This document shows positions 8,665 to 16,544 of a stretch of DNA of 64,000 bases, piece by piece. The notes beneath the pieces were generated by a model. It was not told the origin of the DNA. It saw nothing but the letters and a program-made list of their open reading frames with translations, and did no database searches. This DNA is from Paenarthrobacter sp. A20 (GTDB lineage Bacteria; Actinomycetota; Actinomycetes; Actinomycetales; Micrococcaceae), in the NCBI RefSeq assembly GCF_024168825.1, contig NZ_JALJWH010000001.1:248001-312000 (forward strand). The letters run 5' to 3'. Position numbers and translations under genes: made by a program. Within the stretch, counting starts at the first letter, position 1; each line of letters starts with the position of its first letter.

Positions 8665-9781
8665 GCCTGCGTTTTCCTGGCGCCGGGCGGCAGCGCGACG
8701 GTTGCGGGGCGTGGCGGGGTGGCTGGATGGTGGGCCGCGTGAGTCTTTTGAATCTGTGGGGCCTGTTTCGCCGGAAGGGACGACGCCGGTGCGAGGGTTT
8801 GAGCTGGATGGCGCACCCGAGCATTGGGTCCAGTTACTCCGCGACGCCGGGCTGGCCCCGCCCGTTGCGAGGCCCGCTCTACGCCCTTGGACCCGTTTCA
8901 GGCGAGCACAGCGGGCCCCACAAGTTCCTCGCCGCGATTCCCCACCCGTTGCGAGGCCCGCTCTACACGCATTCACACCACCAAACCCTGCAGAACAGGC
9001 CCCACAACGCACCCCACCCGTTGCGAGGCCCGGTATGCGCCCTTTGGCTCCCCAAGACCGCGCAGAGCAGGCCCCACAACAAATGCCCGTGTTACGGCTC
9101 CGCCCTTTTCGACATGGGTCCCCTGCCAGCCCACCCCCCAACGTTGCGAGGCCCGCTCTACACCCGTCCACACCACCAAACCCTGCAGAACAGGCCCCAC
9201 AACGCACCCCTCCCATTGGGAGGCCCGGCGTGCACCCTTCGGCTCCCCGTGAAGGCGAAGAACAGGCCCCACAACACATACCCGCGCTGAGGCTCCGCCC
9301 GGTTCGGCCGGGACCCGTTCCCGTTCCCGTTGCACCACCCCCCAACGTTGCGAGGCCCGCTCTACACGCATCCACACCACCAAACCCTGCAGAACAGGCC
9401 CCGCAACGTACCCCGGGCGAGGCACCACCCGTTGCGGGGCCCGATATGCGTGACTCGAGCGCACCCAAGCGCGCAGAGCAGGCCCCGCAATACACCCCCC
9501 GACACTACGAACCCCAACGCGCAGAGCACGCCCCACAACACACCCCGCAACGCAACGAACCCCGACACTACGAACCCCGCCCGATCCCCCAAGCCCAACC
9601 CCAAGGACACCCAAGCGCCGTCGGGGTTCACACGCCCGCGCCGCCCGTCAACGGCACGTGGCCCGAGCTCACCCCACGCCCCGCCCACACCACTACGAAC
9701 ACCCAGCCCGCCCCACTGACACCCCTGGAAAACGCGATGTCCCGCCAGGCACGCCTCCACGACGAACACTTGGCGGTCTGA
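8642..9781 (+). CDS. Proline-rich repeat protein of the CIS operon
   Basis: I place the start at ATG 8642 (MPALPSPEPAFSW), inside the end of the tube gene, giving 379 residues. Residues 1-75 look like a real small domain (RRAAARRLRGVAGWL, then EHWVQLLRDAGL). The middle 250 residues are tandem repeats of two alternating types. Type A resembles PPNVARPALHPSTPPNPAEQ; type B resembles PPVARPGMRPLAPQDRAEQ, followed by APQ and often a basic LRLRP patch. The repeat is strong at DNA level too, with seven copies of a GTTGCGAGGCCCG-like core between 8864 and 9440. The C-terminus, PLTPLENAMSRQARLHDEHL, is charged and non-repetitive. No function is known to me; a flexible linker, ruler or assembly scaffold is possible. 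Confidence 0.7.
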   Translation: MPALPSPEPAFSWRRAAARRLRGVAGWLDGGPRESFESVGPVSPEGTTPVRGFELDGAPEHWVQLLRDAGLAPPVARPALRPWTRFRRAQRAPQVPRRDSPPVARPALHAFTPPNPAEQAPQRTPPVARPGMRPLAPQDRAEQAPQQMPVLRLRPFRHGSPASPPPNVARPALHPSTPPNPAEQAPQRTPPIGRPGVHPSAPREGEEQAPQHIPALRLRPVRPGPVPVPVAPPPNVARPALHASTPPNPAEQAPQRTPGEAPPVAGPDMRDSSAPKRAEQAPQYTPRHYEPQRAEHAPQHTPQRNEPRHYEPRPIPQAQPQGHPSAVGVHTPAPPVNGTWPELTPRPAHTTTNTQPAPLTPLENAMSRQARLHDEHLAV

Positions 9782-9782
9782 G

Positions 9783-10541
9783 ATGGAACGTGTCGCTTTC
9801 CTGATCGAGGACACCGGGGAACACCTTGGCTGCCTGCTCAACCCTGAAACCGTGGTGATGCAGCGGTCGGCCGGTGTCGAGGCACGAAGGAGTGCGGGCG
9901 GCAAACTGAGCGGCAGCGGGTTGGCGGACGACCCCCTGCTCTTCACCGGTGGCGGACACACGGAGCTGCGGCTGGATCTGTTGTTTGACGTCGACCTCGC
10001 GCCGGCGTCGCTGCATGTCCAGGACGTTCGGCAGATGACCCGCCCCATTTGGGCGCTCGCGGAGAACAGCGCCGAAGTCGAAAGGCAGCGCAGGCCGCCG
10101 TCGGTCCGGTTTGTGTGGGGCCGCGCCTGGAACGTGCCGGGCATCGTGACGGAGGTGGCGGAGCGTTTCGACCGGTTCGCACCCGACGGATCACCCCTCA
10201 GGTCCTGGATGCGCATGGTCTTCGTCAGGGTGGGGCAGGCAGCTGATGAGGAAGGCGGCGAGAACTACGAACTCGCCCGGCGCCTTCCCGCCGTCGACCT
10301 GACAGCGCCTCCCGTGGACACGCTCCCCGTCACCGGTGACGGCAGCACGGACCGGGATGCCTTAATGCCCGACGGCGGCGAACTGCTTCCCGAGGTACCC
10401 CCGGCTGAGCTGGGGCGACTGTCCGTGGAAGCGTTCGGCACGCCCCTGCTCTGGAAGCTGCTCCTGGAGTACAACAACATTGACGATCCCGCACATTTCA
10501 CCGGCCCACTCGCCGTTCCGCCCATGGGTGATACACCATGA
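9783..10541 (+). CDS. CIS spike/tube adaptor protein (Pvc7-like, LysM-like C-terminus)
   Basis: This 252-residue protein begins MERVAFLIEDTGEHLGCLLNP, characteristic of the CIS tube-associated N-terminal domain, and has a beta-rich middle (FTGGGHTELRLDLLFDVD; RFVWGRAWNVPGIVTEVAERFD). The last 45 residues (LGRLSVEAFGTPLLWKLLLE then NNIDDP and LAVPP) resemble a LysM-type fold. In related systems this protein joins the tube to the spike. The start is one base after the stop of the proline-rich gene, and the end overlaps the spike gene by 4 bp, so translation is coupled. Confidence 0.78.
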   Translation: MERVAFLIEDTGEHLGCLLNPETVVMQRSAGVEARRSAGGKLSGSGLADDPLLFTGGGHTELRLDLLFDVDLAPASLHVQDVRQMTRPIWALAENSAEVERQRRPPSVRFVWGRAWNVPGIVTEVAERFDRFAPDGSPLRSWMRMVFVRVGQAADEEGGENYELARRLPAVDLTAPPVDTLPVTGDGSTDRDALMPDGGELLPEVPPAELGRLSVEAFGTPLLWKLLLEYNNIDDPAHFTGPLAVPPMGDTP

Positions 10542-12058
10542 GGCAACTGCAAGGCCTCCCCGAACTCATCGTCACCCTCGGCCGGCGCAGGCTCAGCACT
10601 GCCGAAACCGCCGCGATAGTTTCCGTCCAGGTGCTCAGCTCACTCGCACGCCCGGCCCAGTGCCTCATCAGTTGGCGTCCCGGCCCCGGCCGGACGGCCG
10701 CGGCCAGGGGAGGCGTGGATCCGGCACCGGGAGATGCCCTCAGGGTAGAGCTCGGCGGCCAGCGGACACCGCTTTTCGTGGGCGAGGTGACAGTCGTGGA
10801 GTACAGCTACGGCGCAGACCTCGGCCAGGAAATCCGGATCAGGGCCTACGACGCACTGCATCGCCTGAGGAAGCGCCAATTCACCCGGCTCCACGACGAC
10901 GTGGATCTCGCAGGATTAGCAAGGAAACTCTGCGAAGGCACCGGCCTGGACGTGGTGGGCGGCGGTGATCGGCTCGGCCAGGTCTACCAGTGCGCGCGGA
11001 CGGACCTCAGCCTCCTCGTGGAACAAAGCGCCCGCGTGGGCGCCTACCCCGTGGTGCACGACGGTGCCCTCAGGCTCACAGGACTCGACGGCGAAGGCGA
11101 ACCTTTGGAGCTGACCCTCGGTGCCACGCTTCATTCCGCCGACATCGAACTCAGCCAAGAGCCGGCCTATGCAGGAGCCAGGACCAACGGGTGGCGCAGC
11201 GACGACGCTTCCATCCACCAAGCCGACACCACAAGCAGCGACGCCAAAGCCCAGGTCACGGCCGATCCGGCGCTGGCAAGTGTAGGGGCGGGCGGCGACC
11301 TCAGGCGGGACAACGAAGTCCTCGACTCAGGGGCGCTCGCCGACGCTCTGGCCAAGGCCGAGCTGGACACCAAGACCGCAGGCCAGGTCACGGCCGTCTT
11401 TGTCGCCGAAGGCAACCCACGGCTGAGGGCAGGCGGCCGGGTAAGGATCAAGGGAGTGGCGCCGAGCATTGAGGGAACGTACCTGATCGCGAGCGCCTCG
11501 CACCGCTTGGACGGAACCGGCTACGAAACCACCCTGACCACCCGGCCCCCGGGTTCCGTACCGGAACGTCGCCCGGACGTTTTTACCCTGGGGACCATCG
11601 TGGATGTGGATGATCCCGAGTCACGGGGCCGTGCCCGGGTCAGGCTCCCCGCCTATCCCGACCTCGAAAGCAACTGGGCCCCTGTGCTGACCGCGGGAGC
11701 AGGTCCGGGCAAGGGACTCGTTGTCCCGCCGGCTCCCGGGGACAACGTCCTGGTCCTCCTCCCCGCCACAGATCCTGCTCAGGCCATCATCCTTGGCGGC
11801 CTCTATGGCAGCGAGCAGCCGCCGGACAGCCGGATCGGCACCGAGAGGGAGAGCCGTTACACCTTCCGCAGCGCGGACGGTCAACAGATCATGCTCGACG
11901 GCGGTGCCCACACCATCAGCTTCACGGACGGTCACGGCTCCTCCGTAGAGCTGGGACCGGACAAACTCAGGATCACGGCGGCCACGGACCTGGTGCTCGA
12001 GGCCCCGGGCAAGGCCATGAAGATCCGCGCCAAATCCGTCGACTTCGAGGAGGCCTAG
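10538..12058 (+). CDS. CIS spike protein, VgrG-type (gp27/gp5-like)
   Basis: The first ~330 residues follow the gp27-like hub architecture (IRAYDALHRLRKRQFTRLHD; CEGTGLDVV; VYQCARTDLSLLVEQSARVGA). From about residue 345 comes a gp5-type OB-fold (GTIVDVDDPESRGRARVRLP; LVVPPAPGDNVLVLLP; AIILGGLYG), then a C-terminal beta-helix-like stretch. It would trimerise to form the spike at the tip of the tube. No extra effector domain is fused at the C-terminus, which ends in VDFEEA. It is the sixth gene of the CIS operon, with a 4-bp overlap before and 2 bp after. Confidence 0.88.
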   Translation: MRQLQGLPELIVTLGRRRLSTAETAAIVSVQVLSSLARPAQCLISWRPGPGRTAAARGGVDPAPGDALRVELGGQRTPLFVGEVTVVEYSYGADLGQEIRIRAYDALHRLRKRQFTRLHDDVDLAGLARKLCEGTGLDVVGGGDRLGQVYQCARTDLSLLVEQSARVGAYPVVHDGALRLTGLDGEGEPLELTLGATLHSADIELSQEPAYAGARTNGWRSDDASIHQADTTSSDAKAQVTADPALASVGAGGDLRRDNEVLDSGALADALAKAELDTKTAGQVTAVFVAEGNPRLRAGGRVRIKGVAPSIEGTYLIASASHRLDGTGYETTLTTRPPGSVPERRPDVFTLGTIVDVDDPESRGRARVRLPAYPDLESNWAPVLTAGAGPGKGLVVPPAPGDNVLVLLPATDPAQAIILGGLYGSEQPPDSRIGTERESRYTFRSADGQQIMLDGGAHTISFTDGHGSSVELGPDKLRITAATDLVLEAPGKAMKIRAKSVDFEEA

Positions 12059-12060
12059 GT

Positions 12061-12399
12061 ATGAGGATCCTCGTCAAGGAAGCCATCCTGCGCTGCGGGC
12101 ACGACGGCAAGGTGGAGAACGTGCCGTCCCAGGAGTGGGTCCGGGTCAAGGATTCCCCCATTCTAGTGGACAGTGATCCCCAGGGCAGGGACATCAGCAT
12201 GTGCCCGCATATCGGTATCAACATCAAGCCGTGCAACAAGACCTTGCCTGTGACCAGGGGTTATTCGACGTTCATCTCGATTGGCGGCAAGGCGGTCTGC
12301 CTGGACACGGTGGAGGGCTTCACCGACGGAACTCCCCCGGGTGCGGTCAAGTACAACGTCCGCAGGCCCGGGCAAACGCTGGTGGGAGCCACTTCATGA
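12061..12399 (+). CDS. PAAR-like spike tip protein
   Basis: This 112-residue protein lies immediately behind the VgrG-type spike, where CIS loci encode the PAAR-like tip. It has glycine- and cysteine-containing strands (ILRCGHDGKV; MCPHIGINIKPCNKTLPVTRGYS; GGKAVCLDTVEGFTDGTPPG). Cys and His residues (RCGH; MCPH; PCN) could bind the metal that stabilises a PAAR cone. The assignment rests on position, size and this Cys/His pattern rather than a clear PAAR motif. The gp25-like gene follows after 13 bp. Confidence 0.65.
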   Translation: MRILVKEAILRCGHDGKVENVPSQEWVRVKDSPILVDSDPQGRDISMCPHIGINIKPCNKTLPVTRGYSTFISIGGKAVCLDTVEGFTDGTPPGAVKYNVRRPGQTLVGATS

Positions 12400-12412
12400 A
12401 AAGGCACCAGCC

Positions 12413-12847
12413 ATGAGCGCCCCACGGTATAAGTCGGTGGCCTTCATCCACCCGGATTTCGACGCCACCGCCGGCATTCCCGGGCTCAGGCTCACGGCGT
12501 CGGGCATGCTGGCTACCGTCACGGACGCGGCGTCGGTGAGGCAAGCCCTGCTCCTCCTGTTGAGCACCCGGCCCGGCGAGCGCGTGAACCGTCCAACGTA
12601 CGGGTGTCATCTGTTCCGCTTGGCCTTCGCGCCGGCCGACGACACCACGGCCGGCCTCGCCATCCACTATGTGGCAAGGGCGGTAGAGCAGTGGGAGCGC
12701 CGCATCACGGTCCTTTCCCTGGATGCCTCGAGGTCGCCGGAGGAGCCTGAAGTACTTGAGGTCAGGCTGAAATACCGTGTGCGGGCCACCCAGCTTGAGG
12801 ACCAGATCACGATCGCCCTGCCTGTGGAATCCGGAGGTGCAACATGA
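12413..12847 (+). CDS. Baseplate wedge protein, gp25/W-like
   Basis: I choose ATG 12413 (MSAPRYKSVAFIHPDF); the frame is open further upstream but overlaps the previous gene. The 144-residue product carries the typical gp25 features: VRQALLLLLSTRPGERVNRPTYGCHLFRLAFAP (quoted in parts, residues 40-75), then AVEQWERRITV and a closing hydrophobic strand. gp25-like proteins nucleate sheath assembly on the baseplate. The end overlaps the baseplate J gene by 4 bp. Confidence 0.88.
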   Translation: MSAPRYKSVAFIHPDFDATAGIPGLRLTASGMLATVTDAASVRQALLLLLSTRPGERVNRPTYGCHLFRLAFAPADDTTAGLAIHYVARAVEQWERRITVLSLDASRSPEEPEVLEVRLKYRVRATQLEDQITIALPVESGGAT

Positions 12848-15492
12848 GTATCCCCGTGCCCAACCTGGACGACCGCAGTTTCGCGGATCTGGTGGCCGGT
12901 GCCCGCGAGCGCATCCAGCAGATCGCCCCGGAATGGACCGATCTCTCCGTCCACGACCCCGGCATCACCATCGTGGAGGCCTTCGCCTACCTCACGGACA
13001 CGCTGATGTACCGGCTCAACCGCGTGCCGGAGAAGCTTTACGCCGTGTACCTGAACCTGCTGGGCACGTCCCTTTATCCGCCCAGCACGGCCGAGACAAT
13101 GCTGGAGTTCAGCCGCGCCTCTTCCACAGGTCCAGCAACAGAGCAGGAAATCCATATCCCGCGCGGCACCCAGGTCAGCTGCCCACCCGGCGTCCCGGGT
13201 TCACCGCAGCCTGTATTTACGACGACGGCGGCAGCCACGTTGGCGCCCGGCAAGACAACCGTCCTGGTCCCTGCAGCCGATGTCGCCTTATACGACGCCA
13301 TCCCTATCGGTACGGGAACTGGCAGACCCGGCCAGGGCCTGGTGATCCCCAACGCTCCGATCGTCTCAGGCGCCGGTCTGGCAATCGCCGTCGAGGTTCC
13401 GGCAGGGACGAGGCTCAGCAGCGGCGAGGCGGTGCTGGTGGACGGGAAGACATTCAGGTACTGCCAGGAGGTGGAGGCGTTCGCCGACGCGAGGCCCGGG
13501 GAGATGCCGGTGCGGATAGACCGGAGTGCCGGCGTCGCCATGTTCGCGTGGTGGGACGAGGAGTCCACAGGGCGGACAGGCCAAAACCAGGTACCTGCCC
13601 CGGGCGCCCAAGTGCGTGCCTGGTATCGCAGCGGCGGGGGCGCTGGCGGGAACGTCGGCGCCGGCCAGCTCACAGTGTTGCGCTCCCCTGTTCCGGGCGC
13701 CAAGGTCACCAATCCGGAACCGGCCACCGGCGGCCGCGATGGCGAATCCTTGGAGAACGCGCTGAGGCGTGCCCCGCAGGATTTCCATGCCCGCGACCGG
13801 GCTGTCACCGTCCGCGACTACGAGGTCCTGGCCCTGCGGCACGGCGGTGTGGGGCGTGCGCGCGCCTTCACTCGAAAGGAGCTGTGGGCGTTCGCCCGAC
13901 CCGGCGAAGTGGAAGTCGTGCTGGTGCCGTTCGTCCCGGGAAGTGGGGCAGCGGGAAGCGGGGCAGCGGGCAGCCGGACAGCGGCACAAAAGCCCCTCAG
14001 GGCTGCCGAACTCGTCGCCCATGCCCGCGACGAAGTACGGCTGGAGGTGGAACAGTACCTCCGCAGGCGCTCCACGGTCGGCGCCGAACCCGTGGTGCGC
14101 TGGGGGCTCTACAAGCAGGTGCTGGTGGACGCGAGGGTCGTTGTCCGGCCTGACGAAGATGCCGAGGCCGTCAAGGCCCGGATCGTAGGCCGCCTCTCTG
14201 AAGGAATCAGCCCGTTGAGCCCGGATCCTTCAAGCTACGGGTCGGGGTTCGGCAAGCCCTTGCGCGTTTCCAACCTGTACCGGGCCATGGAGGAAGCCGA
14301 GCCCGGGGTGCAGTACGTGGACCGGGTGACGCTGGAAGTGGACAAGGTTCCGGACACCGATGCCATAGCACTGGTGCAGGCCGAAGGCCAGGACAACACA
14401 TGGTTCGTGGCCCAGGGCAGCACGCTGTTCCGCACCACGAACGCCGCCGACGGCTGGGAAGCCTGCGCAGAGTTCGGGGACACAGCCGACACAGAGGAAA
14501 CAGTCCGCTCCATCGCGCCGTTCCGTTCGCCCGCGCCGGGTCGTCTCGGTCCCGAGAAGCACCCTGGAATGGTGGCCGTCAGCACCGTCACGGCCACGGG
14601 CTCCCGTGTTTATATCAGCGATGACCTCGGCGAATCCTGGCGCAGGGCAGCAGAGCTGGGTTTCGTCGTCGCCGATTTGTGCTGGGTGGATCGGCAAGGC
14701 GAGCCGCTGTTGCTGCTGGCCGGCGAGCGGGGTCTCTATGAACTTCCCGTGAGCCCGGGTGCCATTCCGGTGCAAAACGTGGTGGACACGAGCCAGCCAG
14801 ACCGCGGTTTCTACGCCGTCGACGCCCTGGTGGATGTGCGCGGCAGGACCGGAGTGGTGGTGGCCGCCGAGGCCTCCGCCGGTGTGTGGCTCTCCCCCGA
14901 CGCCGGAACGGCCGGAACGTTCAAGCAGGTGAAGGCGGCCGGCGAGGACATCCGCTGCATGACAGTCCAGTACGACGGCGGCGCGAGCTATGTGTGGCTC
15001 GGCCGCGCAGTGCCGGAGGGCACCGGGACGGGATGCCTGCGGCTGAAGATCGACGAACTGGGCCGAACGGATTTTGACGAATCGTTCATGGACTCCTGGG
15101 AGCAGTTCAGCGGCGGGTGGACCGGTGGCAGCTGTTGGGGCGTGCACGTGATGGGCAAGGCCGCCTATGCCGCGACGCAAAGCGGCGGCGTCCTGCGGTT
15201 GCAACTTGGTCAGGCGTCGGCGCAATGGAGTGTGCCTGATGTGAACTGCAAGCTGCCGTTGCGGGACCGGACCCGGTTTGAGCCGGTCCGCTCAGTGTCG
15301 GGCGCTGTTCTGGACGGCGGCCAGGTCTTGGTGCTGGCCGCCGGGCCCAAAGGTGTCTACAGAAGCAAGGACGACGCCGTCACCTGGGAAAGCTGCACGC
15401 GGCGGGTGGTGGACGATCTGGTGACGCTGCCGGATACGTGGCTGTTCTGCTCCGGCGACCACAGGATCGAGGTGGTCCACGGACATGGCTAA
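12844..15492 (+). CDS. Baseplate J (gp6-like) protein fused to a BNR-type beta-propeller
   Basis: Residues 1-~510 are a baseplate J protein: NLDDRSFADLVAGARERIQQIAPEWTDLSVHDPGIT (conserved region at 6-41), FAYLTDTLMYRLNRVPEK, a jelly-roll middle, then ENALRRAPQDFHARDRAVTV and YEVLALRHGGVGRARAF. From residue ~515 the protein changes to repeated blades: WFVAQGSTLFRTTNAADGW, VYISDDLGESWRRAAELGF, VWLSPDAGTAGTFKQVKA and GVYRSKDDAVTWESCTRR. These resemble BNR/sialidase Asp-box blades (S-x-D-x-G-x-x-W). At 882 residues it is far longer than usual baseplate J proteins. The propeller could serve as a surface- or glycan-binding receptor domain on the baseplate; this is inference. A small A/G/S repeat tract occurs near residues 360-380. 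Confidence 0.82.
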   Translation: MSIPVPNLDDRSFADLVAGARERIQQIAPEWTDLSVHDPGITIVEAFAYLTDTLMYRLNRVPEKLYAVYLNLLGTSLYPPSTAETMLEFSRASSTGPATEQEIHIPRGTQVSCPPGVPGSPQPVFTTTAAATLAPGKTTVLVPAADVALYDAIPIGTGTGRPGQGLVIPNAPIVSGAGLAIAVEVPAGTRLSSGEAVLVDGKTFRYCQEVEAFADARPGEMPVRIDRSAGVAMFAWWDEESTGRTGQNQVPAPGAQVRAWYRSGGGAGGNVGAGQLTVLRSPVPGAKVTNPEPATGGRDGESLENALRRAPQDFHARDRAVTVRDYEVLALRHGGVGRARAFTRKELWAFARPGEVEVVLVPFVPGSGAAGSGAAGSRTAAQKPLRAAELVAHARDEVRLEVEQYLRRRSTVGAEPVVRWGLYKQVLVDARVVVRPDEDAEAVKARIVGRLSEGISPLSPDPSSYGSGFGKPLRVSNLYRAMEEAEPGVQYVDRVTLEVDKVPDTDAIALVQAEGQDNTWFVAQGSTLFRTTNAADGWEACAEFGDTADTEETVRSIAPFRSPAPGRLGPEKHPGMVAVSTVTATGSRVYISDDLGESWRRAAELGFVVADLCWVDRQGEPLLLLAGERGLYELPVSPGAIPVQNVVDTSQPDRGFYAVDALVDVRGRTGVVVAAEASAGVWLSPDAGTAGTFKQVKAAGEDIRCMTVQYDGGASYVWLGRAVPEGTGTGCLRLKIDELGRTDFDESFMDSWEQFSGGWTGGSCWGVHVMGKAAYAATQSGGVLRLQLGQASAQWSVPDVNCKLPLRDRTRFEPVRSVSGAVLDGGQVLVLAAGPKGVYRSKDDAVTWESCTRRVVDDLVTLPDTWLFCSGDHRIEVVHGHG

Positions 15493-16021
15493 CACCTCCG
15501 ACGTCCAGGCATCAAAGCTCCTCAAAGTCCTCCCCGAAGTGTTCCAGGTAGCCGCCGATACCAGCGCCCCCATGCAGGCACTTCTTGCCGTGGCAGAGGA
15601 CATGCACCAGCCCGTCCGGCAGGTCTTGGACCGGCTCCATACCGTTCCGGATCCTGGGCGGGCACCGGCGTCGTTGATTCCGTTCCTGTCGCGCTGGGTG
15701 GACCTTGACTGGTTGACGCTCCCCGGGGCAGAAGGTGCCGCCGGGGGGTCCGGCGCGGTTCCCATCACACGCCAGCGGGACCTGATCGCCGCCGCAGCGC
15801 AGCTCTCCTCGCGGCGGGGAACCGTCGACGGGCTCACCCGGTTCCTGCACCTTGCCACGGGAGTGGCTGGTTTCGACGTCGAATCCGTCCCGGGTGCGTT
15901 CCACATCAAGGTGCTGGTCCCCGCGGACGCAGCCGGGCAGCTGGAACTGATCGGGAGGATCGTCAAAGGCGTGAAACCGGCGCACATAACCGACGAGATC
16001 GAGGTGCGGACCGGTGAATAA
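15485..16021 (+). CDS. CIS tail protein I-like baseplate component
   Basis: This 178-residue protein has the phage tail protein I pattern: KLLKVLPEVFQVAADTSAPM, LLAVAEDMHQPVRQVLDRL, IPFLSRWVDLDWL, and QRDLIAAAAQLSSRRGTVDGLTRFLHLATG, ending in VLVPADAAGQLELIGRIVKGVKPAHI. In CIS loci the protein after baseplate J usually links the wedge to tail-fibre or periphery structures. It overlaps the gene before and the gene after by 8 bp each, so all three are coupled. Confidence 0.8.
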   Translation: MANTSDVQASKLLKVLPEVFQVAADTSAPMQALLAVAEDMHQPVRQVLDRLHTVPDPGRAPASLIPFLSRWVDLDWLTLPGAEGAAGGSGAVPITRQRDLIAAAAQLSSRRGTVDGLTRFLHLATGVAGFDVESVPGAFHIKVLVPADAAGQLELIGRIVKGVKPAHITDEIEVRTGE

Positions 16022-16490
16022 GGAGAACCGGACACCCATCATGGTGGTGATCGCTTGTGGCGTGGTGGCGGTCCTGGTGCTGGTGTTCGGTGTCAGCTGT
16101 GGCGGAGGCAACGATGACGCCGCCGCAGATTGGCAGGGCGGATTCTCCGGTACGGCGGTGGCAGCGAAGCTCACTGCGGCGGACTTGTCGGTGCAGAGCG
16201 GCTCGTGTTCGGCGTCCGATACGCAGCTGGTGGTGACCGGCGCCTGCGTGTTCGAGGTGAAGGAATTCGGCGGAGGCTGGTTCTCCTTCGGACCGCCTAC
16301 CAAGCGGGCCAGGCTGGCGCCCCAACAGCTGGTGAGGGTCTCATTGTTCATCCAAGGCACCCGTGCCGAGCAGGACTCCGGCCCGGGCAAGACAGTGGAC
16401 GTGACCTTCGGGACCTCCGGTGGACAGCTGGGAATCGCTTGCCTGGCCATAGGGGCCTGCGTACTGCAACTCCAGGAAGCCGGAGGCTGA
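16014..16490 (+). CDS. Small membrane-anchored protein of the CIS operon
   Basis: The GTG start lies inside the preceding gene. Residues 1-8 are polar, then TPIMVVIACGVVAVLVLVFG forms one hydrophobic segment followed directly by VSCGGGND. This could be a membrane anchor or a lipoprotein-like signal, although the Cys comes after an unusual box. The outside part (~125 residues) contains several Cys (GSCSAS; GACVFEV; IACLAIGACVLQL) that could form disulfides and two short hydrophobic beta-like stretches. I do not recognise a domain family. Being translationally coupled to the baseplate genes suggests that it acts with the injection particle, perhaps as a membrane dock. Confidence 0.6.
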   Translation: MNKENRTPIMVVIACGVVAVLVLVFGVSCGGGNDDAAADWQGGFSGTAVAAKLTAADLSVQSGSCSASDTQLVVTGACVFEVKEFGGGWFSFGPPTKRARLAPQQLVRVSLFIQGTRAEQDSGPGKTVDVTFGTSGGQLGIACLAIGACVLQLQEAGG

Positions 16491-16544
16491 GATGAACCTT
16501 TGCACGCCGAATCCATCAACCGCCATCCCAGGAGTTGTTGTGCC

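Noticed and set aside
8864..9440. Regularly spaced repeats that could look like a CRISPR array
   Set aside because: The spacers are themselves repeated, the units keep one reading frame, and they encode a proline-rich repeat protein. No cas gene is nearby.
8134..9495. Long open frame of 453 codons on the minus strand
   Set aside because: It is an antisense shadow of the tube and proline-rich genes; its Gly/Cys repeats only mirror the DNA repeats, and it crosses two real genes.
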